This document shows, piece by piece, positions 7,674 to 15,874 of a stretch of 64,000 bases of DNA. Source of the stretch: an uncultured Eggerthellaceae bacterium. Its GTDB lineage: Bacteria; Actinomycetota; Coriobacteriia; Coriobacteriales; Eggerthellaceae. The translations under genes were made by a program, and so were the position numbers. The notes under the pieces were generated by a model. That model did not search any database. It was not told where the DNA came from and saw only the letters and a list, made by a program, of their open reading frames with translations. How positions within the stretch are numbered: position 1 is the stretch's first letter; the number at the start of each line of letters is the position of its first letter. The DNA is taken from assembly GCA_944320405.1 (NCBI GenBank), contig CALUHI010000010.1:186001-250000 (forward strand). Direction: 5' to 3'.

Positions 7674-9794
7674 TTATACCGTCATCGCCCGGTTGCCGCC
7701 AGAGCCGAAGGTCTCCCCCGCCTCTTCCACCGCATCGTCTTCCTCCACCTGCACGTCTTTGGCAAACTGGCTCGCGTACAGATCGGCGTAGAAGCCACCC
7801 GCATCCAGAAGCTCGTCATGAGTGCCCTGCTCAACGATGTCGCCATCGCGGATGACCAAGATGAGGTCGGCGTTGCGGATGGTGGACAGACGGTGCGCGA
7901 TGACAAACGACGTGCGGCCCGCCATCAGGTTGTCCATGGCAGCTTGGATGCGCTCCTCGGTGCGCGTGTCCACGCTTGAGGTTGCCTCGTCCAAGATGAG
8001 CATACGGCGGTCGGCCAAAATGGCACGCGCGATGGTGAGCAGCTGACGCTGACCCTGGCTGATGTTGCTGGCGTCCTCGTTGATCTCGGTGTCGTAGCCG
8101 TGCGGCAGCGTGCTGATGAAGTGATGCGCGAACGCCGCCTTCGCGGCTGCCTCGACCTCTTCGTCGGTGGCATCCAACTTGCCGTAGCGGATGTTCTCCC
8201 GAACGGTTCCCTTGAACAGCCACGTGTCTTGCAAGACCATGGCGAACATGCCGCGCAGGTCGTTGCGGTCGAAATCGCGGATGTCGTGTCCGCCGATGCG
8301 TATGGCGCCGCCGTCTACGTCGTAGAAGCGCATGAGCAGCTTGACCATGGTGGTCTTGCCCGCACCCGTGGGGCCCACGAGCGCGACCGTTTGGCCCTCG
8401 CGCACCTTGGCAGAGAAGTCGCCGATGATGGTTTTGCCCTCTTCATACCCGAACGACACATGGTCGAACTCGACGTAGCACGACACATCCGCAGCCTTGA
8501 CGACGGCTTCCGCAGCATCGATCTCAGGCGCATCCAAAAACTCGAACACGCGCTCGGCCGAAGCAGCCATCTGCTGCAGAATGTTTGACACCTGCGCAAG
8601 CTGCGTGATGGGCTGGGTGAAGTTCTTCACGTACTGGATGAACGCCTGGATGTCGCCAACCGTGATGATGCCCTGCACGGCGAAGAAACTGCCCAGGATG
8701 GCCACGGCAACGTAACCGGCGTTGCTCACGAAGTTCATCGTGGGCTGCATGAGGCCGGAAAGGAACTGCGACTTCCACGCGCTTTCGTACAGGCGCCCGT
8801 TGGTCTTGGCGAATTGGCCGACGATGCGCTTTTCCTGGCAGAACGCCTTGACCACCGAATGGCCCGAGAACGTTTCCTCAACCTGGCCGTTTATCAGGCC
8901 CAACGATTCCTGCTGCTGGCGGAAGTAGCGCTGCGAGCGCGAGACGATCACGCGTACCAAAACGGCGGCCACGGGAATGATGAACAGCGTGACCAGCGCC
9001 ATGACCCAATTGATGGAGACCATCATGATGAGCACGCCGACGATCATCGTGATGCTGGTGATGAGCTGCGTGACGCCCTGGTTGAAGCTTTGCCCCAGAG
9101 TGTCGATGTCGTTGGTGATGCGCGAGAGCGCGTCGCCCACCGAGGTGCGCTCGAAGTAGCCCATGGGCATGCGGTCGATCTTCTCGGCGATGTCGCGGCG
9201 CATCTGGTAGCAGGTGCGCTGGGACACCGACGACATCATCCAGCCTTGCACGAATGAGCACGCCGCGCTTACCAAATACAGCGCGAGCGTCGCAATCAAG
9301 ATGCCCGCCACCGCGTCGTAGTTGATACCACCCGTGCCTGCGATTTTGGCGGCGATGCCGTTGAACAGCTCGGTTGTAGCTTGCGAGAGCACCTTCGGGC
9401 CCACGATGTTGAACACGGTGGATCCGATGGCGAAAAGGAACACGATAACCAGTGCGACTTTGAACCGGCTCATGAAGCGGATCATCCGCTTCATCGTACC
9501 CTTGAAGTCCTTCGCTTTGGCTCCGGGCATCATGCGGCCGGGGCCATGTCCATGGCCGCCGCCCGGCCCGCGACGATGACGCGGCTGAGCGCCCTTTTCG
9601 GAAGCGGCGATCTGCTCCATGGCGAAAGCAGACGCCTCGCGGCGCGCGGCGCGCTCTTCAGGGGTGGTGCCGGCGGCTCCGAAGGGGGCGTAGTTGGCCG
9701 CAGCTGCGGTTTCAGGCGCAGAGGCCGTTGCCCGTTCGGCGCGGTTGCGCTGGGCGCGCTCGCCTGCCGCCCTCATCTTCTCCAGTCCGCTCAT
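7674..9794 (-). CDS. ABC exporter half-transporter, catalytically complete partner
   Basis: A 706-residue type IV ABC exporter subunit (membrane domain fused to ATPase). A polar, Ala- and Gly/His-rich N-terminal extension of about 100 residues (RHRRGPGGGHGHGPG) precedes six transmembrane helices. The nucleotide-binding domain has Walker A GPTGAGKTT (about 474-482), a signature reading NISQGQRQ (about 577), Walker B LILDEATSS with catalytic Glu, and the switch His in VIAHRLST. Its start overlaps the upstream ABC gene by 4 nt (ATGA), so the two are made together and most likely form a heterodimer. Drug, peptide or lipid substrates are all possible. Confidence 0.92.
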   Translation of the reverse strand: MSGLEKMRAAGERAQRNRAERATASAPETAAAANYAPFGAAGTTPEERAARREASAFAMEQIAASEKGAQPRHRRGPGGGHGHGPGRMMPGAKAKDFKGTMKRMIRFMSRFKVALVIVFLFAIGSTVFNIVGPKVLSQATTELFNGIAAKIAGTGGINYDAVAGILIATLALYLVSAACSFVQGWMMSSVSQRTCYQMRRDIAEKIDRMPMGYFERTSVGDALSRITNDIDTLGQSFNQGVTQLITSITMIVGVLIMMVSINWVMALVTLFIIPVAAVLVRVIVSRSQRYFRQQQESLGLINGQVEETFSGHSVVKAFCQEKRIVGQFAKTNGRLYESAWKSQFLSGLMQPTMNFVSNAGYVAVAILGSFFAVQGIITVGDIQAFIQYVKNFTQPITQLAQVSNILQQMAASAERVFEFLDAPEIDAAEAVVKAADVSCYVEFDHVSFGYEEGKTIIGDFSAKVREGQTVALVGPTGAGKTTMVKLLMRFYDVDGGAIRIGGHDIRDFDRNDLRGMFAMVLQDTWLFKGTVRENIRYGKLDATDEEVEAAAKAAFAHHFISTLPHGYDTEINEDASNISQGQRQLLTIARAILADRRMLILDEATSSVDTRTEERIQAAMDNLMAGRTSFVIAHRLSTIRNADLILVIRDGDIVEQGTHDELLDAGGFYADLYASQFAKDVQVEEDDAVEEAGETFGSGGNRAMTV

Positions 9795-11956
9795 GCGGCA
9801 TCACCCCCTTTCAGCTCCTCTTCCGAGAGCTGCGAATACGCGATCTCCCGGTATTCCTCGCAGGTCTCCATCAGCTGAGCATGGGTGCCAAGGCCCACCA
9901 TGCGGCCCTCTTCCAAAACGACAATCTGGTCGGCGTCCATGATGGTGGAGATGCGTTGCGCGACGATGACAAGCGTGCGGTCGCCCAGATTCTCGCGAAG
10001 CGCGCGACGCAAGTTCGAATCGGTCTTGTAGTCGAGAGCCGAGAAGCTGTCGTCGAACACAAGTGAACACGACGAGGCCGCGATGTCAAGTGCGATGCAC
10101 AGGCGCTGGCGCTGGCCGCCCGATACGTTCGTGCCGCCTTGCGAGACCCCGCTTTCAAACCCCTCGGGCTTCGCTTCGATGAACTCGGTGGATTGCGCGA
10201 TGGCGGCAGCATCCCTCACGCGTTCGTCAGGCATGCCCGCGTCTGCATACGCGATGTTCGAATCGAAGGAGCCGGAGAACAGAAACGCCTTCTGCGGCAC
10301 GTAGCCCACCGTGCTTCGCAGCTTCTCTTGCGAGAGCTCGCGCACGTCGACGCCGTCGATGAGCACCGCGCCCTCGGTGACGTCGTAGAAGCGCTCGATC
10401 AGCTTGACGACGGTTGATTTTCCCGACCCGGTGGAACCCACCACCGCAAGCACTGTGCCCGGCTCGGCGGTGAAGCTTACGTGCTGCAAAACCGGTTCGA
10501 GCGCGCCGTCACCGTCTTCGTCGGCATAGCCGAACGCGACGTCGCGGAACTCGATACGCGCGCCGCCCGTTTCGGGAAGCTCGGCGTCGCGCGGATGTTC
10601 CGGATCCTTGATGCTGAGCTGGGTAGAAAGGACCTCGTTCACGCGCTGCGCAGCAACGTCGGCGCGCGGCAGCATGATGGAAATCATCCCGATGATCAAG
10701 AACGATGCGATGATGGTCATCGAGTACGAGATGAACGCGATCATGTCGCCGGTTTGGATGACGCCCGTGTCGATATACGAGGCGCCCACCCAGATGATCA
10801 GCACACTCACGCCGTTCATGATGAGCATCATCGAAGGTTGCATGAACGTCATGACGCGATTGGTGAACAGTTGCGTGCGGTAAAGCATGCCGCTGGCGTC
10901 GTCAAAACGCTTCTGCTCGAACTCTTGGCGGTCGAATGCGCGGATGACCGGCAAGCCCGTGAGCATCTCGCGCGCCACCAGGTTCACCCGGTCGATGAGC
11001 TTCTGCATGATGCGGAACTTCGGCATGGCGAAGAACATCAGAAAGCCTACGACGGTGAACAGGCACACCACCGCAAGCACGATGATCCAGCTCATGGAAG
11101 CATTGGTGGTAGACACCATGAGGATGCCACCGATGGCTAGAATGGGCGCGTAGAGCACCATGCGCAGAAGCATGACCGTGACCATTTGGATCTGCTGGAT
11201 GTCGTTCGTCCCGCGTGTGATAAGGGATGCTGCAGAGAAGCTTTGCACTTCTCGGTCGGAGAATGCGACAACGCGCTCGAACAAACGCTGGCGCAACGAC
11301 CTACCGACGCCGGCGGCCGTGCGGGAAGCCATAAAGCCCACGCCGACTGCAGCCAGCATGCCAACCGCAGTAAGCCCCAGCATGAGCGCGCCTACGCGAA
11401 GCAAGTACCCCATCTGCATGGCAGCAGTGTCGTATCCAATGGACTGGTATTCGGCCTTCGCCGCTTCGATGGCCTGTTGGGAAAGAAGAGCTTCGCTCCC
11501 CTCGTCCATCTGCTGGCGGAACTGGTCAAGCTGGGTTTGGATCTGCTCTTTCGTGATCGAACCAGCGTCGTAAGCCGCAAGAAGCTGATGGATGTCGAAG
11601 CCCATCTGCTGCGCATAATGCACGGCCACGAGCGGAAATTCAACAATCGCGTCGAGCGCATCCATGTTGCTGCGCGCCGAATCGCTCAGGTAGTACAGAC
11701 CGTCTTCGCCCTTCGCATACGCTTCCCGCAGCGCCGCTTCGTCTTCGGTTGAAGACAGCGCGCAGAGGGCGTCGAACGTTTCAGTGCTCATTGCATCGGT
11801 CGCAGCATGTTCGATGCCCGATTGCTGGATGCCAATATCAACGATGTTGGATGTGAAATGCGGAAGCGAAAGGTCGGCAGCCGCCTGGACGACAAGCAGC
11901 ACAATGATAATGGCAACAGCACCCAAAGAGTGCCGCAAATACGAAATGATGCGCAC
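9791..11956 (-). CDS. ABC exporter half-transporter, degenerate ATP-site partner
   Basis: A 721-residue type IV ABC exporter subunit. Between the first two transmembrane helices there is an extracytoplasmic insert of roughly 130 residues, acidic and helical. Walker A is GSTGSGKST (about 506-514) and the signature NVSGGQRQR is canonical. After Walker B (LVFDDSFSAL, about 632) the catalytic Glu is Asp, and the switch His region reads IVAQRIST with Gln. Loss of both Glu and His marks the non-hydrolytic site of heterodimeric exporters such as TM287/288 or BmrCD. Start is GTG with GGGGGA upstream. It pairs with the overlapping downstream subunit. Confidence 0.92.
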   Translation of the reverse strand: MRIISYLRHSLGAVAIIIVLLVVQAAADLSLPHFTSNIVDIGIQQSGIEHAATDAMSTETFDALCALSSTEDEAALREAYAKGEDGLYYLSDSARSNMDALDAIVEFPLVAVHYAQQMGFDIHQLLAAYDAGSITKEQIQTQLDQFRQQMDEGSEALLSQQAIEAAKAEYQSIGYDTAAMQMGYLLRVGALMLGLTAVGMLAAVGVGFMASRTAAGVGRSLRQRLFERVVAFSDREVQSFSAASLITRGTNDIQQIQMVTVMLLRMVLYAPILAIGGILMVSTTNASMSWIIVLAVVCLFTVVGFLMFFAMPKFRIMQKLIDRVNLVAREMLTGLPVIRAFDRQEFEQKRFDDASGMLYRTQLFTNRVMTFMQPSMMLIMNGVSVLIIWVGASYIDTGVIQTGDMIAFISYSMTIIASFLIIGMISIMLPRADVAAQRVNEVLSTQLSIKDPEHPRDAELPETGGARIEFRDVAFGYADEDGDGALEPVLQHVSFTAEPGTVLAVVGSTGSGKSTVVKLIERFYDVTEGAVLIDGVDVRELSQEKLRSTVGYVPQKAFLFSGSFDSNIAYADAGMPDERVRDAAAIAQSTEFIEAKPEGFESGVSQGGTNVSGGQRQRLCIALDIAASSCSLVFDDSFSALDYKTDSNLRRALRENLGDRTLVIVAQRISTIMDADQIVVLEEGRMVGLGTHAQLMETCEEYREIAYSQLSEEELKGGDAA

Positions 11957-12141
11957 GTGGAATCCCCCTTTGATGTTTCATGCACAAGTATAGTCAAATC
12001 GGTTTCGTGGAAAGACGAGGTGGACGATCGTCAACTATTTGAAATGCAATCACTCCAAAAAAATTCGAAATTGGGGGTTGCGCGGGTTTTGGGGTTCCGG
12101 TAATATAACCGTCGCTGCTTGAGAGAGCAGCGAAACACCAC

Positions 12142-12218
<77 letters not shown>

Positions 12219-12228
12219 TCAAAATTCG

Positions 12229-12253
12229 AAGGAGCCAATCGGCTCCTTTTTTA
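12229..12253 (+). terminator. rho-independent terminator after tRNA-Asp
   Basis: The stem AAGGAGCC pairs with GGCTCCTT around an AATC loop and is followed by a run of T, directly downstream of the tRNA. Confidence 0.85.
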
Positions 12254-12312
12254 TTTCAATCGCTATCGAACAAGCTGTCCCGATTCGTTCGACATCTTCC
12301 CGCCTTCCCCAC

Positions 12313-12358
12313 TTGACACTTCATGCGCTCTTTCTATACTTATGAACGGTTGCTCATA
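12313..12358 (+). promoter_or_regulatory. promoter and SmtB/ArsR-type operator of the metal efflux cassette
   Basis: A consensus -35 TTGACA (12313-12318) and -10 TATACT (12335-12340) are separated by 16 bp. Immediately after the -10 lies an inverted repeat TATGAACGG/TTGCTCATA (12341-12358), resembling the ATGAAC-n-GTTCAT type of site bound by zinc-sensing SmtB/ZiaR/CzrA proteins. The operator covers the predicted transcription start, so apo-repressor binding would block initiation and metal would relieve it. Confidence 0.75.
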
Positions 12359-12376
12359 TGTTGAGAGGTTTGTTCG

Positions 12377-12745
12377 ATGAGCGAAACACATGAAACCAAA
12401 GAAGCCCGCGACTCTCGAAGCCTCGTCTCCTGCGATGCTGATGGCATTGCCCCTGAGGGCATGCCCGACGAGGAGCTGCTCTACGAGCTTGCCGACCTGT
12501 TTAAGGTGTTCGGCGACACGACACGCATCAAGATTCTCTACGCGCTGATGGAGCAAGACCTGTGTGTCGCCGACCTCGCTGAGATCATCGGTGCCTCGCA
12601 AAGCGCCGTCTCGCATCAGCTTCGTACGTTGAAGCAGGCACGCCTGGTGAAGTTCCAGCGCGACGGCAAGAACGTCATCTACTCGCTTTCCGACGACCAC
12701 GTGTACACCGTGCTCGCACAAGGCATGACGCACATTTGCGAATAA
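12377..12745 (+). CDS. ArsR/SmtB-family metal-sensing repressor
   Basis: A 122-residue winged-helix repressor. The recognition region is IGASQSAVSHQLRTLKQARLV. Two metal sites can be read. The last helix, DDHVYTVLAQGMTHICE, has Asp, His, His and Glu with exactly the spacing of the alpha-5 zinc site of SmtB (D104, H106, H117, E120). A Cys in DLCVADLAE matches the alpha-3 cysteine motif of CadC/ArsR-like sensors, but its second Cys is missing. The protein should therefore sense Zn2+ (or Cd2+/Co2+) and repress the operator overlapping its promoter, controlling the HMA protein and P-type ATPase downstream. Confidence 0.9.
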   Translation: MSETHETKEARDSRSLVSCDADGIAPEGMPDEELLYELADLFKVFGDTTRIKILYALMEQDLCVADLAEIIGASQSAVSHQLRTLKQARLVKFQRDGKNVIYSLSDDHVYTVLAQGMTHICE

Positions 12746-12816
12746 CCAAACGGAACCATGCTGGCGCCTCGAGCGTCAGGTTCACACTATCCGAACCTCT
12801 ATGAAAGGACTCAACC

Positions 12817-13035
12817 ATGCGCAAATCGTTCAAACTGCAAGATCTCGACTGTGCCAACTGCGCGGCGAAGATGGAAGACGCCATCGCCAAGATCGACGGC
12901 GTCGACAAAGCCACCGTCAGCTTCATGACCCAAAAGCTCACGCTTGTTGCCGACGATTCTCGCTTCAACGACATCGTCGACGAGGCGCAGCGCATCTGCG
13001 CGAAATACGAACCCGATTGCGTCATACTCCGCTAG
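12817..13035 (+). CDS. small heavy-metal-associated (HMA) domain protein
   Basis: A 72-residue ferredoxin-like fold protein with the metal-binding motif LDCANCAAKME near the N-terminus. In cadmium/zinc ATPases this domain usually forms the N-terminus of the pump; here it is a separate gene 18 nt upstream of the ATPase. It probably acts as a soluble metal chaperone or regulatory domain for the pump. The ribosome binding site GAAAGGA lies ahead of the ATG. The domain has the single CxxC pair typical of ZntA-type rather than multiple copper domains. Confidence 0.9.
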   Translation: MRKSFKLQDLDCANCAAKMEDAIAKIDGVDKATVSFMTQKLTLVADDSRFNDIVDEAQRICAKYEPDCVILR

Positions 13036-13053
13036 ACGACGGGAAATCCAACC

Positions 13054-14973
13054 ATGTCACCCAAGCAAAAGAAGTGGCTTGCGCGCATTGTCGTTGCGTT
13101 GGTCCTGTTTGTCGGCGTGATGATCTTCACGCACTTCGCTCCCCTTGAGGAATGGCTCGGCAGCCGCCAAGCAGCCGTGTGGGCAGAGTTCGCGCTGTTC
13201 CTTATCCCCTACCTCATCGCAGGTTATGACGTGCTGTGGGAAGCAGCCCGAAATATCGGGCGCGGGCAGGTGTTCGACGAGAACTTCCTCATGTCCATCG
13301 CCACCATCGGTGCGTTTGCGATGGTGCTGTTCCCCGACTCCGACCCGCACATGGCCGAAGGCGCTGCTGTCATGCTGTTCTACCAGGTGGGAGAGCTGTT
13401 CCAAAGCTATGCCGTCGGCAAGAGCCGCAAATCCATCTCTGACATGATGGACATTGCTCCTGAGTTCGCCACCATCGAACGCGACGGCGTGCTCGAGGAA
13501 GTCGACCCCGACGAGGTACCCGTCGGCAGCATCATCGTTGTGAAGCCCGGCGAGCGCATCCCTCTGGACGGCACGATCATTGAAGGCGCGTCGCAGCTTG
13601 ACACCGCCGCTCTCACGGGCGAAAGCATCCCGCGCGACGTCGAGCCAGGCTCTGATGTTATCTCAGGCTGCGTGAACCTCTCCGGCGTTATCCGCGTAAA
13701 AACCTCCAAACCCTATGGCGAATCGACGGTAGCGCGCATCTTGGAGCTTGTGGAGAACGCCGCTGAAAAGAAAGCCCGCACCGAGAACTTCATCACCCGC
13801 TTCGCGCGTTACTACACGCCCATCGTCACCGGCGCTGCGCTTCTCATTGCCGTGGTGCCGCCTCTTGCCGGCATGGGTACGTGGAGCGACTGGGTGCTGC
13901 GCGGCTTGACGTTCCTTGTCGTGTCGTGCCCGTGCGCCCTAGTCATCAGCGTGCCGCTGTCGTTCTTCGGGGGAATAGGCGGCGCTTCGAAGTTGGGAAT
14001 CTTGGTAAAGGGCTCGAACTACCTGGAGCTGCTCTCAAAGGTTGACACCGTCGTGTTCGACAAGACGGGAACGCTCACCAGCGGAACCTTCGATGTCGTG
14101 GCCATTCATCCGGAAACCGGCATCGATCCGCAGTGGCTGCTGTCCCACGCGGCGCACGCCGAGGCGTTTTCCAACCATCCCATCGCAGTTTCGCTGCGCG
14201 AGGCCTACAAGGGAGAGATCGACCCGAAACGCGTTCTTGATGCGCAGGAGCAATCCGGACATGGCGTGCGCGCTGTTGTGAACGAACGCGTCGTGCTGGT
14301 GGGCAACGACAAGCTTATGGCTCAGCATGGCGCAGCGTGGCAGGATTGCGACGTCACCGGCACGGTGCTGCATGTGTGCGTGGACGGCGAATACGCCGGC
14401 CACATCGTCATCGCCGACATCGTGAAGCCCGACGCCAAGCGCACGATTTCTCAGCTGCACGACGCCGGCGTGAAGCAATGCGTCATGCTGACGGGTGATC
14501 GACTCGATGTTGCGAAAGCGGTTGGCAAGGATCTCGGAATGGACGATGTTCGCGCCCAGCTGCTCCCCCAGGACAAGGTGTCTGCCGTCGAAGAACTGCT
14601 CGCAAAGCAGGCCGAAGACGGAAAGCTTGCCTTCGTGGGCGATGGCATCAACGACGCGCCAGTGCTCACGCGCGCCGATGTGGGCATCGCCATGGGAGCG
14701 ATGGGATCAGATGCCGCCATCGAAGCCGCCGACATCGTGCTGATGGACGACAAGCCGTCGAACATTTCGAAGGCGATACTCATCGCGCGGCACACCATGC
14801 GCATAGTTTGGCAGAACATCGTGTTCGCACTGGGAGTCAAGATTGCCATCCTGATCTTGGCGGCAGTGGGCATTGCCAACATGTGGCTGGCCGTGTTCGG
14901 CGATGTGGGCGTGGCGGTGCTCGCTATCCTCAACGCCATGCGCGCGATGAACGTGTCGAAGTATCGCGACTAG
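13054..14973 (+). CDS. P1B-type heavy-metal ATPase (ZntA/CadA-like Zn/Cd exporter)
   Basis: A 639-residue membrane pump that expels Zn2+, Cd2+ or similar divalent metals at the cost of ATP. It lacks the N-terminal HMA domain, which is encoded just upstream. Visible motifs in order: the actuator loop LTGESIP, the transmembrane metal site SCPCAL (about 290), the phosphorylation site DKTGTLT (about 335), the HP motif in FSNHPIAVS, and the hinge MLTGDRLDVAKAV and GDGINDAPVL. CPC with an Asp-containing last helix (FGDVG) is typical of subgroup P1B-2. It is the last gene of the repressor-HMA-pump cassette and is followed by a terminator. Confidence 0.94.
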   Translation: MSPKQKKWLARIVVALVLFVGVMIFTHFAPLEEWLGSRQAAVWAEFALFLIPYLIAGYDVLWEAARNIGRGQVFDENFLMSIATIGAFAMVLFPDSDPHMAEGAAVMLFYQVGELFQSYAVGKSRKSISDMMDIAPEFATIERDGVLEEVDPDEVPVGSIIVVKPGERIPLDGTIIEGASQLDTAALTGESIPRDVEPGSDVISGCVNLSGVIRVKTSKPYGESTVARILELVENAAEKKARTENFITRFARYYTPIVTGAALLIAVVPPLAGMGTWSDWVLRGLTFLVVSCPCALVISVPLSFFGGIGGASKLGILVKGSNYLELLSKVDTVVFDKTGTLTSGTFDVVAIHPETGIDPQWLLSHAAHAEAFSNHPIAVSLREAYKGEIDPKRVLDAQEQSGHGVRAVVNERVVLVGNDKLMAQHGAAWQDCDVTGTVLHVCVDGEYAGHIVIADIVKPDAKRTISQLHDAGVKQCVMLTGDRLDVAKAVGKDLGMDDVRAQLLPQDKVSAVEELLAKQAEDGKLAFVGDGINDAPVLTRADVGIAMGAMGSDAAIEAADIVLMDDKPSNISKAILIARHTMRIVWQNIVFALGVKIAILILAAVGIANMWLAVFGDVGVAVLAILNAMRAMNVSKYRD

Positions 14974-14991
14974 CAAACAGCTGCAAAACTT

Positions 14992-15028
14992 GAAGGGCGC
15001 GCTCCTTAGAGGGCGCTCCCTTCGTTTT
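14992..15028 (+). terminator. terminator of the metal efflux cassette
   Basis: The outer stem GAAGGG/CCCTTC and inner stem GCGC/GCGC are followed by a short GTTTT run, 18 nt after the ATPase stop codon. On the opposite strand the same hairpin lies just beyond the coaX stop. Confidence 0.7.
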
Positions 15029-15030
15029 CC

Positions 15031-15840
15031 CTACTTCCGGTTCATCACATGAAGCCGGGCAAGGCCCCGCAACGTCAACGTCTCGTCAGGCGTCGCGTCG
15101 TGCTGCAAAAGGGATGCTATCGCACGCGCGTCGGAACCCGTGACAACCACGGAGCAATCCTCGCCGGTTTCGCGCTCGATCATGTCGATGAGGCCATCGA
15201 TGCGGGCGATCTCGCCCAGCACAACGCCTGACTGAACCGCCTCACGCGTGCAGGTACCAATGACGGATTTGGGTGCCGCAACCTCGATGACGGGCAGCTT
15301 CGCCGCCTCGCGCGCAAGCGATCGCGCCCCTAGCGCCATACCCGGCGCGATGATGCCGCCAAGGAACACCCCTTCCCCGTCGATCACTTCGAAATTGGTG
15401 GTCGTTCCCAAATCGACGATGATCAAAGGCGGTTCGTATTTCGCCAGCGCTGCGGCAAGGTCGGCCATGCGGTCGGCGCCCACCTCGGCAGGATCGCGGT
15501 AGCGCATGCGAATGCCCGTCTTCACGCCTGGACCCACGGTAAGGGGCCTTCTGCCCGTAAGCGCACGCAGGGCGGCTTCCCATGCGGCAGTCAGGTGCGG
15601 CACGACGGAAGACAGCACGGCGTCGCCGATGGCGAAAGACGCGGTTTCAGCAGCAGCCTTCCCCTCCATGTAGTCAAGGGCGTTGGAGAGTGCGGCAAAC
15701 GCCTCATCGGCGGTCATGGAGCCCGCCGTGGTGATGGTCCACGTAGCAACCAGCGCGCCTTCAGAAAACACGCCCAGCGACGTTTCGGTGTTCCCCACAT
15801 CCACCGCGACGATCATCTGCGATCCATTTCGTTCCTTCAT
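15031..15840 (-). CDS. coaX: type III pantothenate kinase
   Basis: A 269-residue ASKHA-fold kinase that phosphorylates pantothenate in the first step of coenzyme A synthesis. Family motifs are present: the N-terminal phosphate loop AVDVGNTETSLGVF, the central GADRMADLAAALAKY, the second phosphate loop IVDLGTTTNFEVID with GGIIAPGM, and the C-terminal VVTGSDA. The class is insensitive to CoA feedback and dominates in Actinobacteria. The ATG at 15840 has GAGGGA upstream; a second ATG eight codons later is possible. It lies 34 nt downstream of the OPT transporter gene, on the same strand. Confidence 0.93.
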   Translation of the reverse strand: MKERNGSQMIVAVDVGNTETSLGVFSEGALVATWTITTAGSMTADEAFAALSNALDYMEGKAAAETASFAIGDAVLSSVVPHLTAAWEAALRALTGRRPLTVGPGVKTGIRMRYRDPAEVGADRMADLAAALAKYEPPLIIVDLGTTTNFEVIDGEGVFLGGIIAPGMALGARSLAREAAKLPVIEVAAPKSVIGTCTREAVQSGVVLGEIARIDGLIDMIERETGEDCSVVVTGSDARAIASLLQHDATPDETLTLRGLARLHVMNRK

Positions 15841-15874
15841 GGCTTCCCTCGACCTTCTAACGTTTAGAGCGGCT

